From: Solea solea
Lineage: Eukaryota; Chordata; Actinopteri; Pleuronectiformes; Soleidae
Assembly (NCBI RefSeq): GCF_958295425.1
Contig: NC_081136.1
Span: 14,405,381 to 14,469,380 of the forward strand
DNA length: 64,000 nt
Direction of reading: 5' to 3'
How positions within the stretch are numbered: the first letter of the stretch is position 1; each line of letters opens with the position of its first letter. Shown in pieces: positions 1 through 11,700 of the stretch. The notes below the pieces were generated by a model. That model had not been told where the DNA came from. It worked only from the letters and a program-made list of their open reading frames with translations, and did no database searches. Both the position numbers and the translations under genes were made by a program.

Positions 1-1889
1 AAAAAAACAAAAATGTTCAAGATCAATACCATGGGGGGAACAGGACACAAGGAATAAACCAGAAGCATAACAGCAAAACGTGATGGATCATGATGGTTTG
101 TTACCTTTCAAAAAGTGGGGCGTGGTATAAAAAGTTTGGGAAACTTTGCTGTGGTGCACCATTTTAAAATGATGGCTGGTTAAACTCACTATATTACCGC
201 ATATATTGACATCATCTACTGCTGCTTTACTTCAGGGAGGCACTACAGGTGAGTGAGGCTAAACGCTTGAGGATTTTTTTTCCCTAATCACACCCTGGCC
301 GTTTCACCAGATGAATGCGGTGTTACTGGGCCTGTGTTGTATCACTGTGCGGAAAACAAAATTCCACTGAAGTTGGTCCTCTAGCTCATACATGAACAAA
401 CATTATTGGAAAAATCAAACCCTCGATCACTGAAAAAAAAAAAAGGCCAGAGCAGTCATCTATCACCCTGCTTCTCAACAACCAACAAACATGGTTCTGA
501 GATTTACCAGGTGCTAGAGATGGTTTACCTCCTACAGTCCTGATTACATGTAGTTTCTATTAATAGAAGACCAACACCTACACAGCAACTTGCCTCTTAA
601 AGGTACAATATGCAGTAAACACTGCTGTCTCTGTAGAACATGCACTAAACTCAAAAGGTCCTTGTGGATTTCCTGTGTTACCATATTCACGTTAATATGT
701 ACCTTGTACTAACTTCATCAATCCCTTTTTAAGTTTGTGCTCTTTCTGTTTTTTGCTTCAGGGAGCTGAGGGTTGGGGTCTCCTCTGAGCTTTTCACTAC
801 TGAAGCATCCAGCCAAAGCCAGCAATTACCCAGCAGTCCCTGCACCCCCAGTGCCAGCAAGCCTCATCTTCACCAATTAGCGTAGAGGGTGATCTTCTAC
901 GTGCTGTTTTGATCAAACAGTGAGATGCTGCAGAGGCTGCAAAATGTGTCTGAGGAGCTGCTAATGAAAGAATACAAGACACTATTAATTCTTGATAATG
1001 TTAATCAGCAAATCGGCGAGTGCTCTCTGTCTTTTTCTCTCTCTCTCACTCAGCAGTGCCACAGGAGTCCCACAGGCGTCCACGCCTCAGCAGGAGTTAC
1101 GAAAACACTGGAGACGCACTAATGACTGCAAAGCTACACACCCGTCCCGCGTTATGAACCGGGCACAATTGCTGAGGCAGCAGCAGTGGGGAAAAAACAA
1201 ATTGGCACAATCACACTGCAGGTCTGACATACAGTATTAAAGCACCTGTTTATTTAGGCTCTGTGGGCTTTTGACAGAAAGCCCAATCAAACAGACAGGC
1301 GCCTGAATTCATGCCTGTAGCCTTGAGAAGCCAATTATATTTCTCAAAATGTGCAACACTACGTATTGATGTAACCATTTCAGATGCTGTTGATGTGACA
1401 ATCAAGCATGAGGGCGAGGGCGCTGCTGTCGATCGACGCTCCACTTGGACGCAAGATCCAATTTTGGTGGCTGCATCATCTCTGCTGGAGTTACAATAGC
1501 GGCAGAGCTCGTCGATGGCTTCAACGCCGGTGGAGCGGTTGCCCTTTCTGTGTGGATGCTTCCCTCAGCTGAAGGTAACAAGGTATGACTCAAGTGAAAG
1601 TACAAGAGCTACAGGGATCAAAGATCTCCAACAAGTCTGGCCCGATGAAAGGTCAGGGCTGTTCAATCAGAGTGAACAGCGAACTGAGCCTCAACATCAC
1701 AGACGTGTTTGAGGGGGAGATTTCAAAGAGAATTTCCTTTGCCTCTTAAATCTGCTTTTGAGGACACTTTCATAAAAAAATGAACGCACTTTTGTAGCAC
1801 ACAAATGATCAACAAACCTCTGACCTTTGCATCACTTATTAAAGGTACAGTGCATCAAATGTTGCCACATTTGTTGGTGAAGTTCCCAG

Positions 1890-2215
1890 TATGGACTTTT
1901 TCATGTCCAATACCGATATCTCAAACTCGAGTATCTGTCGATACCAATATCAGTCTGATACAGTCATTTAAGCTGTTAACAACACATTTGTGCCATTTGT
2001 AGAACAAATATTCTTCTCCCGTTAAGCAGAAATAAACAGCCCAAAAGATGACTCAGCTAAAATGCTATATAATGCTGCTTTTTATTTACCTTTTTACAGT
2101 TACACAGTGGACTGTGCGATGTATGGAGGATTTTTAGATTGTATACGATTTTAAATCTTTATCTCTCCAATATGTGATCCAGTGATTTTGACCAGTATCC
2201 GACCAATATCATATC
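1890..2215. repeat. Interspersed repeat, copy 1 of a family shared with 42432-42660
   Basis: This stretch aligns by eye with 42432-42660. Shared blocks in the same order include aaactcgagtatct, aagctgttaacaa, gaaataaa followed by agccca, gactca, and a block resembling tttttatctctccaatat followed by gatcca. Roughly 75 percent identity over about 230 positions, with indels, suggests two old copies of one nonautonomous element. The AT-rich 'gatacc/tatcg' start resembles a common teleost repeat I have seen before, but I cannot name the family. Confidence 0.7.
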
Positions 2216-2849
2216 AGCTCCTCCCTTGTTCCGAGTGTGTTGGAGAAACTATGCAGCCTTCAGTTATATAATATATATATAATATATTAAAATAATTGTC
2301 CTAGATTTTACACACTGGACCTTTAAAATTGAGAGGTGTTTTTTGTGAAGTTTCAGAAGTTTCACAGCTCTTTCTCTGGTGTTGACGATGGCTCTTGCAG
2401 CACTGGGGGAGAGAGTTAACAAACCGCTGATGTAAACTGACACACACACACACACTTCTCTGCCCCACACTCCTCTAACTTTTCCTTGCTAATCCCTAGA
2501 AAATCCTTCAGAGAGTCAACGTGGGGCCATTTTGGACAGCTTCTCCCCATAGGTGTCATTTGCATTAATTGGTGAAATGCACAGGGGAAGTGTGGCTGAA
2601 CACAGACAGCATTATTCACAGAAACACTGCTAGAAGGAATTCTAAATGAAGAGCATTTCCCTTCTGTGATTCGGGAATATTGTCACACTTTACAGTCATT
2701 TTCATTAAATCAAAAAAAAAAAAAAAGAGTCACAACTGACATTTAACATGAGGAATTAGCTGAAAGTGACCATGCCTGCAAATTGCCTATGTTATGTGCT
2801 GAATCAGCTCAGAGTGAGTGGAGCAGCACTGATTTCCCAACTGTCTGTG

Positions 2850-3080
2850 TGTCTGTGTGTGTGCGTGTGTGTGTGTGTGTACACTTGCATTGACTCTTAA
2901 GAACCTTTCTGACATATACACTGACCTTGTTTGGTCCAGTCATCCTCAGGGAGACCAAAAACCTGGTTTCTGATGAGGCAGAACCTCTTTTATGAGAAGT
3001 TAGTTACGCTTAGGGTTAGGCATTAGTGAGGGATGAGGCTTTGTTTAGGCTGTCCAAATGAATGGGAGGCAGTGCAGGGT
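2850..3080 (+). repeat. Dispersed GT-headed repeat, copy 1
   Basis: A (GT)n head is followed by text close to 'cactgaccttgt', 'ggagaccaaaaacctggt', 'gatgaggcagaacctc', then a 'ttagggttagg' tract. The same order appears at 3105-3480, 3565-3790 and 7110-7310. It is a dispersed teleost-type repeat, not a gene; the short open frames across it are chance. Confidence 0.7.
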
Positions 3081-3104
3081 CCTTAAAGGATAGCTGCGTG
3101 AAAC

Positions 3105-3338
3105 TGAGTGTGTGTGTGTGTGTGTTACCTCTTTATGACCTTTTCTGGTATAGACACTGCCCTTGTCAGGAGCAGTAATCCTCATCTGTGGCTCTGGTTT
3201 CGGTTAAATCTAAGATGTTAGCTGCTGAGTCCTGACTGAATGTTACCTTTGCTCTCGTCTTTGTGTGTTTCTTATTCCTTGGTGATCTATGATGACCTTT
3301 GTATGTGTCAATGAATGTGTTTGGAAAGATGTGAGAGA

Positions 3339-3383
<45 letters not shown>

Positions 3384-3480
3384 GCACAGTGTGTTTATTG
3401 TGCATGACAAATGCTACACACATAGAGTTTGATTGATTGATGTAATTTGTGGTTAGATTAAGGTCAGTGTTCGGCATGAA
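3105..3480 (+). repeat. Dispersed GT-headed repeat, copy 2
   Basis: It starts with a GT run, then 'gttacctctttatgacc', 'ttctggtatagacactg' and 'cttgtcaggagcagtaatcc', matching the copies at 2850, 3565 and 7110. The later part contains a second GT run (about 3340-3380) and the 'ggttaga...aaggt' tail, so it may be a composite or contain a nested microsatellite expansion. Confidence 0.65.
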
Positions 3481-3564
3481 CTGTTTATGGTGAAGGTTAG
3501 AGATGAGGTTATATTTTTCTGACTGACTGGGAATCAGTGAAGAGTTCTAACATGTGCATGCGTC

Positions 3565-3790
3565 TATGTGTGTGTGTGTGTGTATACTTGTCTCTGTTAC
3601 CTCTTAAGGACCTTTTCTGGTACAAACACTGATGGAGACCAACCAGCCTGGTCCTAATGAGGCAGAGCCTCACTCCTGAGGATCCAGTTGAAGATAGGTT
3701 TAAGATTTGACTTGTGGTTATAGGTTAAGGCTAGGATGAGGAATGAGGTTTTGGTTCTTTGTCTAAATATATGGAAGTCAGTGCAGAGTC
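3565..3790 (+). repeat. Dispersed GT-headed repeat, copy 3
   Basis: After the GT head come 'gttacctcttaaggacc' and 'ttctggtacaaacactgat', then directly 'ggagacc...cctggtcctaatgaggcaga'. Relative to the other copies it lacks the 'ccttgtcag...agtcctcat' segment, so it carries an internal deletion of about 30 nt. Confidence 0.7.
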
Positions 3791-4066
3791 TCGCGTGTAG
3801 ACTTGAGTGTACAGCCGAACAGAGGCTCTTCTGTGTGGATTTTCTGAAAGCCAGCAGCTCTTTTGCACACACTGACTGCAGCACAGTGACGAGATGCACA
3901 TACTGTACCCAGAGGTTAATGCCCCCACCACCACTACTCCATCCCCTCATCCCTCACCCCCCATGCTAGACTAGAATGATAATGAAATACCACGCAGGCA
4001 GAATATTCATAGGCTGTCACATTACTGTGATTCTTGGAGAGGATGGTTGTGGATGGTGGGTGGGAG

Positions 4067-4079
4067 GTGTGTGTGTGTG

Positions 4080-4136
<57 letters not shown>
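4067..4136 (+). repeat. (GT)n microsatellite, about 70 bp
   Basis: A near-perfect GT dinucleotide run of about 35 units with one GC interruption near 4086. It is the longest simple repeat in the window and a likely length-polymorphic marker. The poly-Val/Cys and poly-Thr/His frames across it are artefacts of the repeat. Confidence 0.95.
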
Positions 4137-4137
<1 letters not shown>

Positions 4138-4584
4138 CGGGGGGGATACATGCATACAATATGAGCTACAGTGCAGAAGGGAGATAGTGAACTCCAGGCG
4201 GAGAACTCCTGATGTGTTTGAGCGCAGGTCACTGGTTATTAATCATGATGTTCCTGCCTGCAGAGGAAAAAATGCAACCGCTGCAAGACTGAAAGAGTGA
4301 GCAGACACTTTCCATTCATCTTTCATTAGCTGAGATTTTCTTTAATGAAGCAGCTGACGCACCTGTTGCAGATGGAAACTTGATTTTTTTTTAGGCATAT
4401 TAATAAAACAATAAATTATAAGTAAGAATAAGAGTAAGAAACACGTCCATTTCTAATGTTAAAACTCACTTGTTCTCCACACAGATAATAAAACTCACCA
4501 TTAAGATTCATGTCACATTAAAAAAGCCTTTTTTTTCCCTTTAAAAAAATAAAAATAAAAATAAAATAAATGTTATAAACTTAC

Positions 4585-4623
4585 CTTCAGCGACTCTATG
4601 TCGAGGGTGGTCGACTGCTCCAT
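4585..4623 (-). CDS. First coding exon (13 codons) of an unidentified minus-strand gene
   Basis: On the minus strand an ATG at 4623-4621 opens a 13-codon exon, MEQSTTLDIESLK, ending with AAG and a consensus donor (AAG|GTAAG) at phase 0. An upstream ATG in another frame stops after eight codons, just before this start. A good acceptor (a T-rich tract then TAG) at 4674-4675 suggests the exon runs 4673-4585 and is preceded by a noncoding exon. I do not recognise the protein from 13 residues, and found no second coding exon in the 4.5 kb to the left. It lies head-to-head with dctn6, the two starts about 1.8 kb apart. It could be a chance open exon, but ATG, donor, acceptor and CpG-rich promoter occur in the right order. 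Confidence 0.5.
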
Positions 4624-4829
4624 GTCACACTCTCATTTGTCCCAGTTCCATATTTACACCAAGTTCAAACAAGCTAAAAAACAAGGAGATTCCCACCAAT
4701 CTCTTCTTCACTGCCATTTAGGGGAAGAAAAAAACATAAGCTGCATCGACACTTCACTTAATTGTATTGTTTAATTTTGTGTTCTACTATAAGAGAATAC
4801 GATAAACCTCCTATTTGGAACATAAGTGA

Positions 4830-4950
4830 CGGACAGAGAAGCGCATGTGCTTCCGTCCGCTCCTCACTTTACGCTGAAACCAGTCGCTCCGCTTCAAAAC
4901 TCACCGCTGTCAAGTCAGACGGAATGACACGCCGTACTTCCGGTAGAGGA
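4830..4950 (-). promoter_or_regulatory. Probable promoter and noncoding first exon of the minus-strand gene
   Basis: This is a local CpG-rich patch in AT-rich surroundings. It holds an ETS-type ACTTCCGG (about 4936-4943) and an NRF1-like GCGCATGTGC (about 4842-4851). On the minus strand, ACAGCG|GTGAGT makes a donor whose exon would end at 4905. Together with the acceptor at 4674-4675 this predicts a short untranslated exon 1 starting near 4940 and a roughly 230-nt intron. ETS and NRF1 sites are typical of housekeeping promoters; the assignment is inference. Confidence 0.45.
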
Positions 4951-5217
4951 TTAATTCACAAAATAAAAGTCAAAAAGCAGGTCATTTTGGTAATTAACCA
5001 CATGAAATGTAAGAGAGCAAGTGAACGCAAACAATACTTTTGTATGTCTTTAAACAAAGCCTTCGAGAATAATTTTTTATTTCAATTACTACTATTTGTT
5101 TATTTTGCAAATTTTTTCTTAAATTATGTATGTATTTTTTACTTGTGAATCTTTCTTTCTTTTGTTATTGTGTCGCTTTTATTGTTCATGTTTACTCGAC
5201 TAAAGTGATGTGAAATG

Positions 5218-5250
<33 letters not shown>

Positions 5251-6392
5251 TGATAGATAGATGGATAGATACTTTATTCATCTCACAGAGAAATGTCTTA
5301 TTATTATCAACAAGTCCAGTGTGGCAGCAAATGACTTCCTACTTCATATTATGTGAATTGTTTCACACTGTAATCAGCAGTGTAATCTAAAAAAAATATT
5401 CTAGATTAAACCTTGGATGGACCATATTTATGTAATGAGCAGAATTGGGATTTTATGTACATTCTTGACTTTCATTTGCTGTCAAATACAGCCTCAGATT
5501 TATTCTGAAAACAAGGGACATGTAATTTCCCTTTTCATCCTACTAGATTGTAGATGACTTGGCAAGATGTTCAAATTCCACTCCACAGATAATACACCAG
5601 TTCAATTACTGTTTAATTCAAGATTGATGCAGCTGCAGCAGTAGCCACCATTATTAAATATTTTTTATTAAGAAACTCTGGTCCATAGAGGAACATGATT
5701 TCCTGCAGTATTCCCTCCGTAAATGTAACTGACTTGACCTATAAGTGAGTCGACTACTATTCTTTGGTCACTGTTGAACCCTGCAGGATTTACTGTGATA
5801 CTGCAGTGAGAGCAAACCTTTTGTTAATAGTGTACAATCTCTGAACTGACTCAATGCTAATTGGGTTATTTGCTATTTAATTATAAACAAGGCAATTTTT
5901 TGTATTAATATCGTTTCATACATGAAGGTATATTTAATAAATAAATAAAAACACAAACAAATTTGAAAGAAATCAATATAGACTCAAAAATACAACACAT
6001 CACACTTTCTTTAAAAACAATTAAAGAGAAGAATAAAAGAGTCAGAAAAGCTAATAACGTGGGTAAGATAATTATACATTGCACATGTACTGTAATTTCT
6101 ATATATGTCTTTTTAGATACGTTACATGACAAAATGCTTAAATATTAGAAAAGAAAAACTTTTATTGGTTAAAGATATCAGTGTGAAGGAAAGGAGGATA
6201 AAAAAAAAACTGCAATTTGTATACATTTCAAATACTTTAATGTTTGGTGAGCATGCCGTTTGAATCCAGCAGAGGGCAGCAAAGTTCCAGACTGATGTTT
6301 GCAGACAAGTGCAGTCAAACACGAGCATCAACTCTGAACTAGTTACAAGTCAATTGTCGACCAATCGATTTCCTCATCGCAGCATCGCAAGG
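4951..6392. other. Intergenic region between the divergent unidentified gene and dctn6
   Basis: AT-rich DNA with the GATA microsatellite near its left end and no exon signals. Close to dctn6 there is a CTCF-like 'ccagcagagggcagc' (about 6267-6281) and a CCAAT box at about 6360, some 35 nt before the ATG. The dctn6 transcription start is therefore probably a few tens of bases upstream of 6393, but no TATA box is visible. Confidence 0.5.
5217..5335 (+). repeat. (GATA)n microsatellite with a retroposon-like flank
   Basis: About ten GATA/TAGA units (5217-5270) run straight into 'actttattcatctcacag' followed by 'agaaatgtc'. This GATA-run plus 'actttatt-gatc-c' arrangement is a frequent teleost repeat junction, probably the terminus of a LINE- or SINE-type retroposon. 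The element beyond about 5335 is not distinguishable. Confidence 0.65.
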
Positions 6393-8448
6393 ATGTCAGA
6401 CGCCAGCAAGCAAATAATGGCACAGAAAAGGTACGACGTTCCTTTTTTATAGTTTATGTAACAACGCATGCTGTGAGGAAGAAAAATAATTCCGTTTTGT
6501 CTTTTAATGAAAAACACGACAACAATGTGTTATTTATAGGCCAGGTAGTATTGCAGCATAAAGATGGTGGACCAGGATATATTTATATATCATGTGTTTA
6601 ATGTTTACAGGCTGTGAAATCACGCAATTTCTGTTTATTCTTGCAGCATTAAAATTGCAGCTGGGGCCGTTGTGTGTGTTGAAAGCGAAATAAGAGGAGA
6701 TGTGACCATAGGTGAGAATGCATCTAATATACTATCACAAGAAACACATTTATTTTCGTTGTCGTTTAACCCAGAGAGAGTTGTTTCTAATGTGTTATTA
6801 TTTTTTATTATTTCTTTTAAATGCTTCTATGCGTGTCTTTTAGCCCTCTTATTGCTGATTTGTATTGTATGCACTTATTGGTTCACCCTGTGGTTTAAAA
6901 ATGTGTTTTATAAATAAAATGGGATTGGATAAGCATTATGTTGTAACATTAATATAAAGCAAGCATTGTCTGTATCATCAGCATCTCTATGTCTACAGGT
7001 GCAAGAACAGTTGTCCACCCGAAAGCAAGGATCATAGCAGAGGCTGGGCCTATTGTCATTGGAGAGGGGAATCTAATAGAGGAGCAGGCTCTTATTATTA
7101 ACAGGTAAGTCATTGGTGTGTGTGTGTATTTGTTACCTCTTTAGGACCTTGTCTGGCATAAACACTGACCTTGTCAGAATCAGTAGTCCTCATGGAGACC
7201 AAAACCTGGTCCTAATGAGTCAGTATGGGTAAAGTTTAGGGCTAAGGTTTGAATTGCAGTTCGGTTAAGGTTAGGGTTAAGCATGAACTGGCTATGGTTG
7301 CTGTTCACATTCTAATTTCAAAGTCTTTTTTTTTTTTTTTTTTTGATCTGACACATATCTCATGTGTTTTGTCTGTAGTTATCCAGAGAACATAATGCCC
7401 GACACAGAGGGAGTTGAGCCAAAGGCCATGGTGATCGGGACCAACAATGTGTTTGAAGTTGGATGTGGTATCCTTTTTCCAATTTCCAATTAGCAAAACA
7501 TTAAATTCATAAACAAGAGGAAGCGCTTAGAGACGCAAACCTGTGCAATGACCCCTCACCCTCCTCCATTGTCGATACACTTCTGTATCCAGGGGAACCA
7601 GAACATACTGATATCTTAACCTAAATGTTTGCAGTTACGCTGCTCACAGACAGACAAATGCTGGCAAAAAAAGGAAAGAAAAAAAAACAGAGTCTGTAAA
7701 AACTGTCCACTAGTGGGCTCTGTTAGGACTAAATATTGTATGTAAGTAGTGCAGGGTCAGGTCAGTAACATCTACTTCAGTACTCCTACTAAAATCAACC
7801 TTGGAACTCCGGTGTTAATGAGACACCAGTCTGCAGTCAAGATTATAAATGTTAAATCCCTCATCAGTAGATTTAAATCCTTAATCATTCTGCCACAGTT
7901 TCACAAGCTTTGAAAATTGGAGACAACAATGTGATTGAGTCCAAGGGTAAGTACAGAAGTCTTCGACTGCCTCTATCAGTGTATGCGCAAATATGGATGA
8001 TGGAGTTGATGTTATAGAACACTTTTCCAGAGACTAATGGCAACCAGTAATTGTTGATATTGTTTATTTTTTTATATGTATCAGGGCTCTATTCACTTTT
8101 CTAATGTTAAATCCCAGCTGATCTCGGGAGAAATGTGATTCTGACCAGTGGCTGCATAATTGGCGCGTGTTGCCAGGTCAACACGTGCGAGGCGGTGCCA
8201 GAGAACACGGTGGTGTATGGTTCAAACTGCATCAGGCGTGTGCAGAGTGAGAAGCCGCAGGTCAGTTCTCCACTGAGGCTTGAATGTGCCATATTCGTAT
8301 TCACGTAACTAAACCAAGGATGTTTGTTTTGTTTTTTTTTTTTTTGAAGCCTCAGACTCTGCAGCTCGACTTCCTCATGAAGATTCTGCCCAACTACCAC
8401 CACCTGAAGAAGACGGCGAAGGGAAGCGGCACACCGATCAGAAGCTAA
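6393..8448 (+). CDS. dctn6: Dynactin subunit 6 (p27), seven coding exons, 195 aa
   Basis: Coding exons: 6393-6430, 6647-6711, 6999-7104, 7379-7467, 7899-7946, 8118-8260 and 8350-8448. All introns are GT/AG and the phases join into 196 codons including the stop. The product closely matches vertebrate DCTN6 (human 190 aa), with blocks such as [37 protein letters not shown] and [17 protein letters not shown]. It forms a left-handed beta-helix from hexapeptide repeats and sits in the pointed-end complex of dynactin, the dynein activator for cytoplasmic transport and mitosis. The C-terminal Thr-Pro (T191-P192) aligns with the human CDK1 site region. The start at 6393 adds a few N-terminal residues relative to human; the in-frame Met 9 is an alternative. 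The gene is compact, with a GT-headed repeat in intron 3 and no breaks. Confidence 0.97.
7110..7310 (+). repeat. Dispersed GT-headed repeat, copy 4, inside dctn6 intron 3
   Basis: Immediately after the exon 3 donor comes a short GT run, then 'gttacctctttaggacc', 'cactgaccttgtcag', 'gtcctcatggagacc' and 'cctggtcctaatgag', followed by a 'ggttagggttaagca' tail. It is the fullest of the four copies and fills most of the 274-nt intron. Confidence 0.75.
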
Positions 8449-8713
8449 TACCGAGGGATGAAACACATCCTTAACACAAGCCCACACACAACAAATTATA
8501 GGTAACTTGCATTATCGAACATTAACATCACACACTGCATTTCTTCTTGTACACGAGAAACACCATTTTTCTGTACAGTCGCTCACTACTTTTTTGCACT
8601 TTTACTGTCAGACATAATGAATAATGTGACTATTTGTTATCCAAATACGATCTAGATGAACAATTATGTTAAATAATTATATTCATTTATAATTGTTTCA
8701 TTTATAATATTGC

Positions 8714-8732
8714 AATAAAATGTTCTAATAAA
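8714..8732 (+). terminator. Two AATAAA polyadenylation signals of dctn6
   Basis: AATAAA occurs at 8714-8719 and 8727-8732, about 270 nt after the dctn6 stop codon, and is followed by GT-rich sequence (ggcggtgtggc). This gives a short 3' UTR of about 300 nt. Confidence 0.8.
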
Positions 8733-11700
8733 GACTGCATTCCAGCTGGCGGTGTGGCTTTATATTTTTCTACATGTTGTGCCCACAGGGGGGCAGTATT
8801 GAGCAACGGTTTGTGCAGATTTGCTCTGAAGGCTTTGTCTTATTAAGTGATAACAAATATTAGAGCTACACACTATGGTCAAAAATCCTAAAGCGATTAT
8901 TATGACAGATATTGCAACTGGGGTATGATTCATGATAATAATATTTGCTTCAACTGTCATTCTCACAAACATATGTATTAAAATCATGACATTTTTCAGC
9001 CTCCGTCAACCAACAAAATGTTCTTTTCTCACCTGAAAAGGGAGAGGTTTTTGGCCCAGTGGATTCCTGCAGCACTGCAGAATATCATCACAGTGCTCTT
9101 TTGCCACACATTTCCTTTTTTGCAATTTTTATTATTTTTGGGATGAATTGTGCAAGCCCGACCGAATGTGCAATTCAAGTTCTATTTATTCATAATACAT
9201 TATTTATGTTTTTATGGTTTTAAAAAAAAAAATCACTGATTCCCATCTGTTGGCTGAAAACACAGTTGCAATCAACAACAGAAGCACTCACTGGTGACTA
9301 GCAGGAATTACCATTTTAAAAAGTGCAGTTACTGAGCAGAAGTGATTCCTAAAAAGATTCCTCTGGGCGATTTAGTCCCTTTCTTGGATTCGGTGGGTTG
9401 CCAGTCCTGCGCCCTCCCACCAGGTGTTGCCAAATTGGTGCCAGGGTACAGTGGGAATTCCACAGTGCATGGTTTGTTGTAATTGAGATGGGTGTGGTTG
9501 CATTTATCCTGCAGGATGGGTCTGAATTATGCCCAGTGCCCTCCTCCTCGTGTTAAAGCCCCTTGGGTGGTGCTCCCATCTGTGCTACAGGCGCACAGGA
9601 GTTGGGTGTGGATGGATTTAAGAGTAGAGTAGACAGTCAGTAGCCTATCATGACCTGAATCACCTGACTTGAAAGAGTTCTGATGTCACATTTCACTGTT
9701 GTTTCAGCTGAAGTCTTAAAACAGGCTCAGGCCGTTGCTCCTGTACTTCAGACTTCAAAGGGTTTGTGTTGCACTCGACGGGGAAGGTACTGCACGGTGC
9801 AGCAGCTCCCTGTAGGAGGCCCACAGCTGGTGTCGCACACTGCCAATACTCATTTGAACATGTCATGGCAGAGTCCCACGAGGAGTCCACATCAACCAGG
9901 GGCTAATTATTTCAGCAGTGGAGTGCAGCCGGGGCCACGTCTAGGCTCCTTTCTGTTCTCACCTCCCCTGCTTTTTTTTTTCCACCACCATCATTTATAT
10001 TTTGGGGTGTTGCCAAAGCGTCAGTTTACTTTAATATGACGAGGAAGACAGATGCTGTGCACAGTTGCACGAATGTGTGTGTGTGTGTGTGGGTGTGGGG
10101 GGGGGGCTTATGTGGCTTGTTAATCTGCAGAGGGGTTTTACAGAGGCAAAATGGCTGTGATGATAGCAACCCATGGCAGGAATTTGAGAGGAAGTTCAAA
10201 TGGTGATCTATATTTGGAAGGAGTTATTTATACCTCTCCCTTACTGTACTGTTGGGAAACTGAATTATCCTGCTTCCACTCATTTGTTCACGTCACAGCG
10301 GTGTTTACTTTTTAACAGGATTATCTCAAATCAGGGTTCGGCCTCAGCTACAATACACACAGTTCTCCGAAGAGTCAATAATGTCTTATCATAAAATAAA
10401 GAGAGAAGCCTGAGATTTTAGTTTGGCATTCAGTGCTGGGCACTGAGGAGGTCGCTGCACAAAAACATCGGTTGACTGTTTCAGTCTTTGTCCTCCAGTG
10501 TTGTTGTCGTCCACTGCAGTCAGTCGTGTTCAAACAGGCCACCAGTTGGTTTTCGAGGATAAAGTCTTTGTGACAGCTGACCTTTTTCAGGTCCAGTCCA
10601 CCTTTGAAAAGTGAAATGTGACCTATAGGTTGCAGTGAGTTCCATTGCAATCCCACAGGAATGATTAATTTCAACACAACAGGGACCCAGAACAACTGGA
10701 TGCCACGGCTTTTTAGTCATCAGCACAGGTTTGTGGATATCAGTGGAGTCTGGTTCGTCTGTCTGCCGCTCGAGACAGATATTATATTCCAGTGACTCTC
10801 AGGTCCTTTGAAAATTGCTCCGATATTCTCCACAGGATGAATCCCACTTGTAAATCTGTGTAATATTGTGTATATATAACACTTCAATGTTGCAAAGTGC
10901 TTCACAAATTAATACACAATTTAAAAGACATAATAAATTAGAAAGAACAATAATAATAATAATGATTTAAAAAAAAAAAAAACATATATGACAGCAACCA
11001 TGCTAGATTAGGATGATGACAATGGTTAACGGTGATTATTATTTTTGCCATTTAAAAACCAACAACATAAACGTTAACCACAATAATTTGGCGATAAAGC
11101 ATGAGAAGACATGTGACTTTATTTCACAGCGAGTAGATGTCAGGGTACAGAGTTCTGCAGCTCAGCTCAAACTGCACCGCAGACAGCTTAATAACTTGTT
11201 TTTATTTTTTGTTCAATAAAGATTAAGAGGGGAGGGGAAAGACGACGACCTCAGCCAGGAGCTGGGTTTTAGTTTAACCTTTTATTGGTTCTGCTGCACA
11301 ACAAAGGAGAAGTTACAACGTAACGTACTTCCCTTTGACCTACTTTAAGGCATTTTAGGCTCACTCAAAGGGAACATTATAGTCCATTATGTAGACTTGT
11401 GTCAACATTTGGGAATTTAAGCCAAGTAGACACACTTAGAGTGGCCTCTGCTCTTGACAGCCCTTCCTCTGCCCATTGAACCACGAAAGCCTATCCTACA
11501 GTCTACTGACACAGGCTTGTCTCTTTCATGTGTTCCTGTATTTCTTCCCCATGTATGACAGAGGGGAAAGGTAACTTTATTTCTTTCTTTCAGAGCAGGC
11601 ATCCCTTTCGTGTCTTATCACTTCTTTTTTTTTTTTTTACCCAGCTGTTCAGAGAGACCCCGTCCAATGTTCTATCTCACTACTCAACAATGCAACCTAC

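Larger units (their letters stand above)
1..4584. other. Repeat-rich noncoding stretch, probably intron 1 of an unidentified minus-strand gene
   Basis: No convincing exon was found. The stretch holds dispersed repeats near 1890-2215, 2850-3080, 3105-3480 and 3565-3790, GT runs, and oligo-A tracts (about 430-443, 2710-2725, 4540-4570). Because a minus-strand first coding exon ends at 4585 with a good donor, this DNA is expected to be that gene's first intron, possibly with further exons I could not recognise. A CpG-richer patch at about 1405-1590 is open in one plus frame but is not assignable to a family. Confidence 0.5.

Noticed and set aside
235..251. A 13-nt micro-exon shape (cttcag, ggaggcactacag, gtgagtg) on the plus strand
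   Set aside because: No neighbouring exon in a compatible frame and no known gene on this strand; AG...GT pairs this close are common by chance.
925..1122. Leu-rich open frame beginning MLQRLQNVSEEL
   Set aside because: The second half is a CT microsatellite translated as LSFSLSLT; no family match and no splice partner.
3000..3030. 'ttagggttagg' telomere-like text in the dispersed repeat
   Set aside because: Only one or two hexamer-like units, present as part of the repeat tail, not an interstitial telomere array.
3934..4300. Several open frames of 60-90 codons across the GT run
   Set aside because: They are translations of a dinucleotide repeat (Val-Cys or Thr-His alternation).
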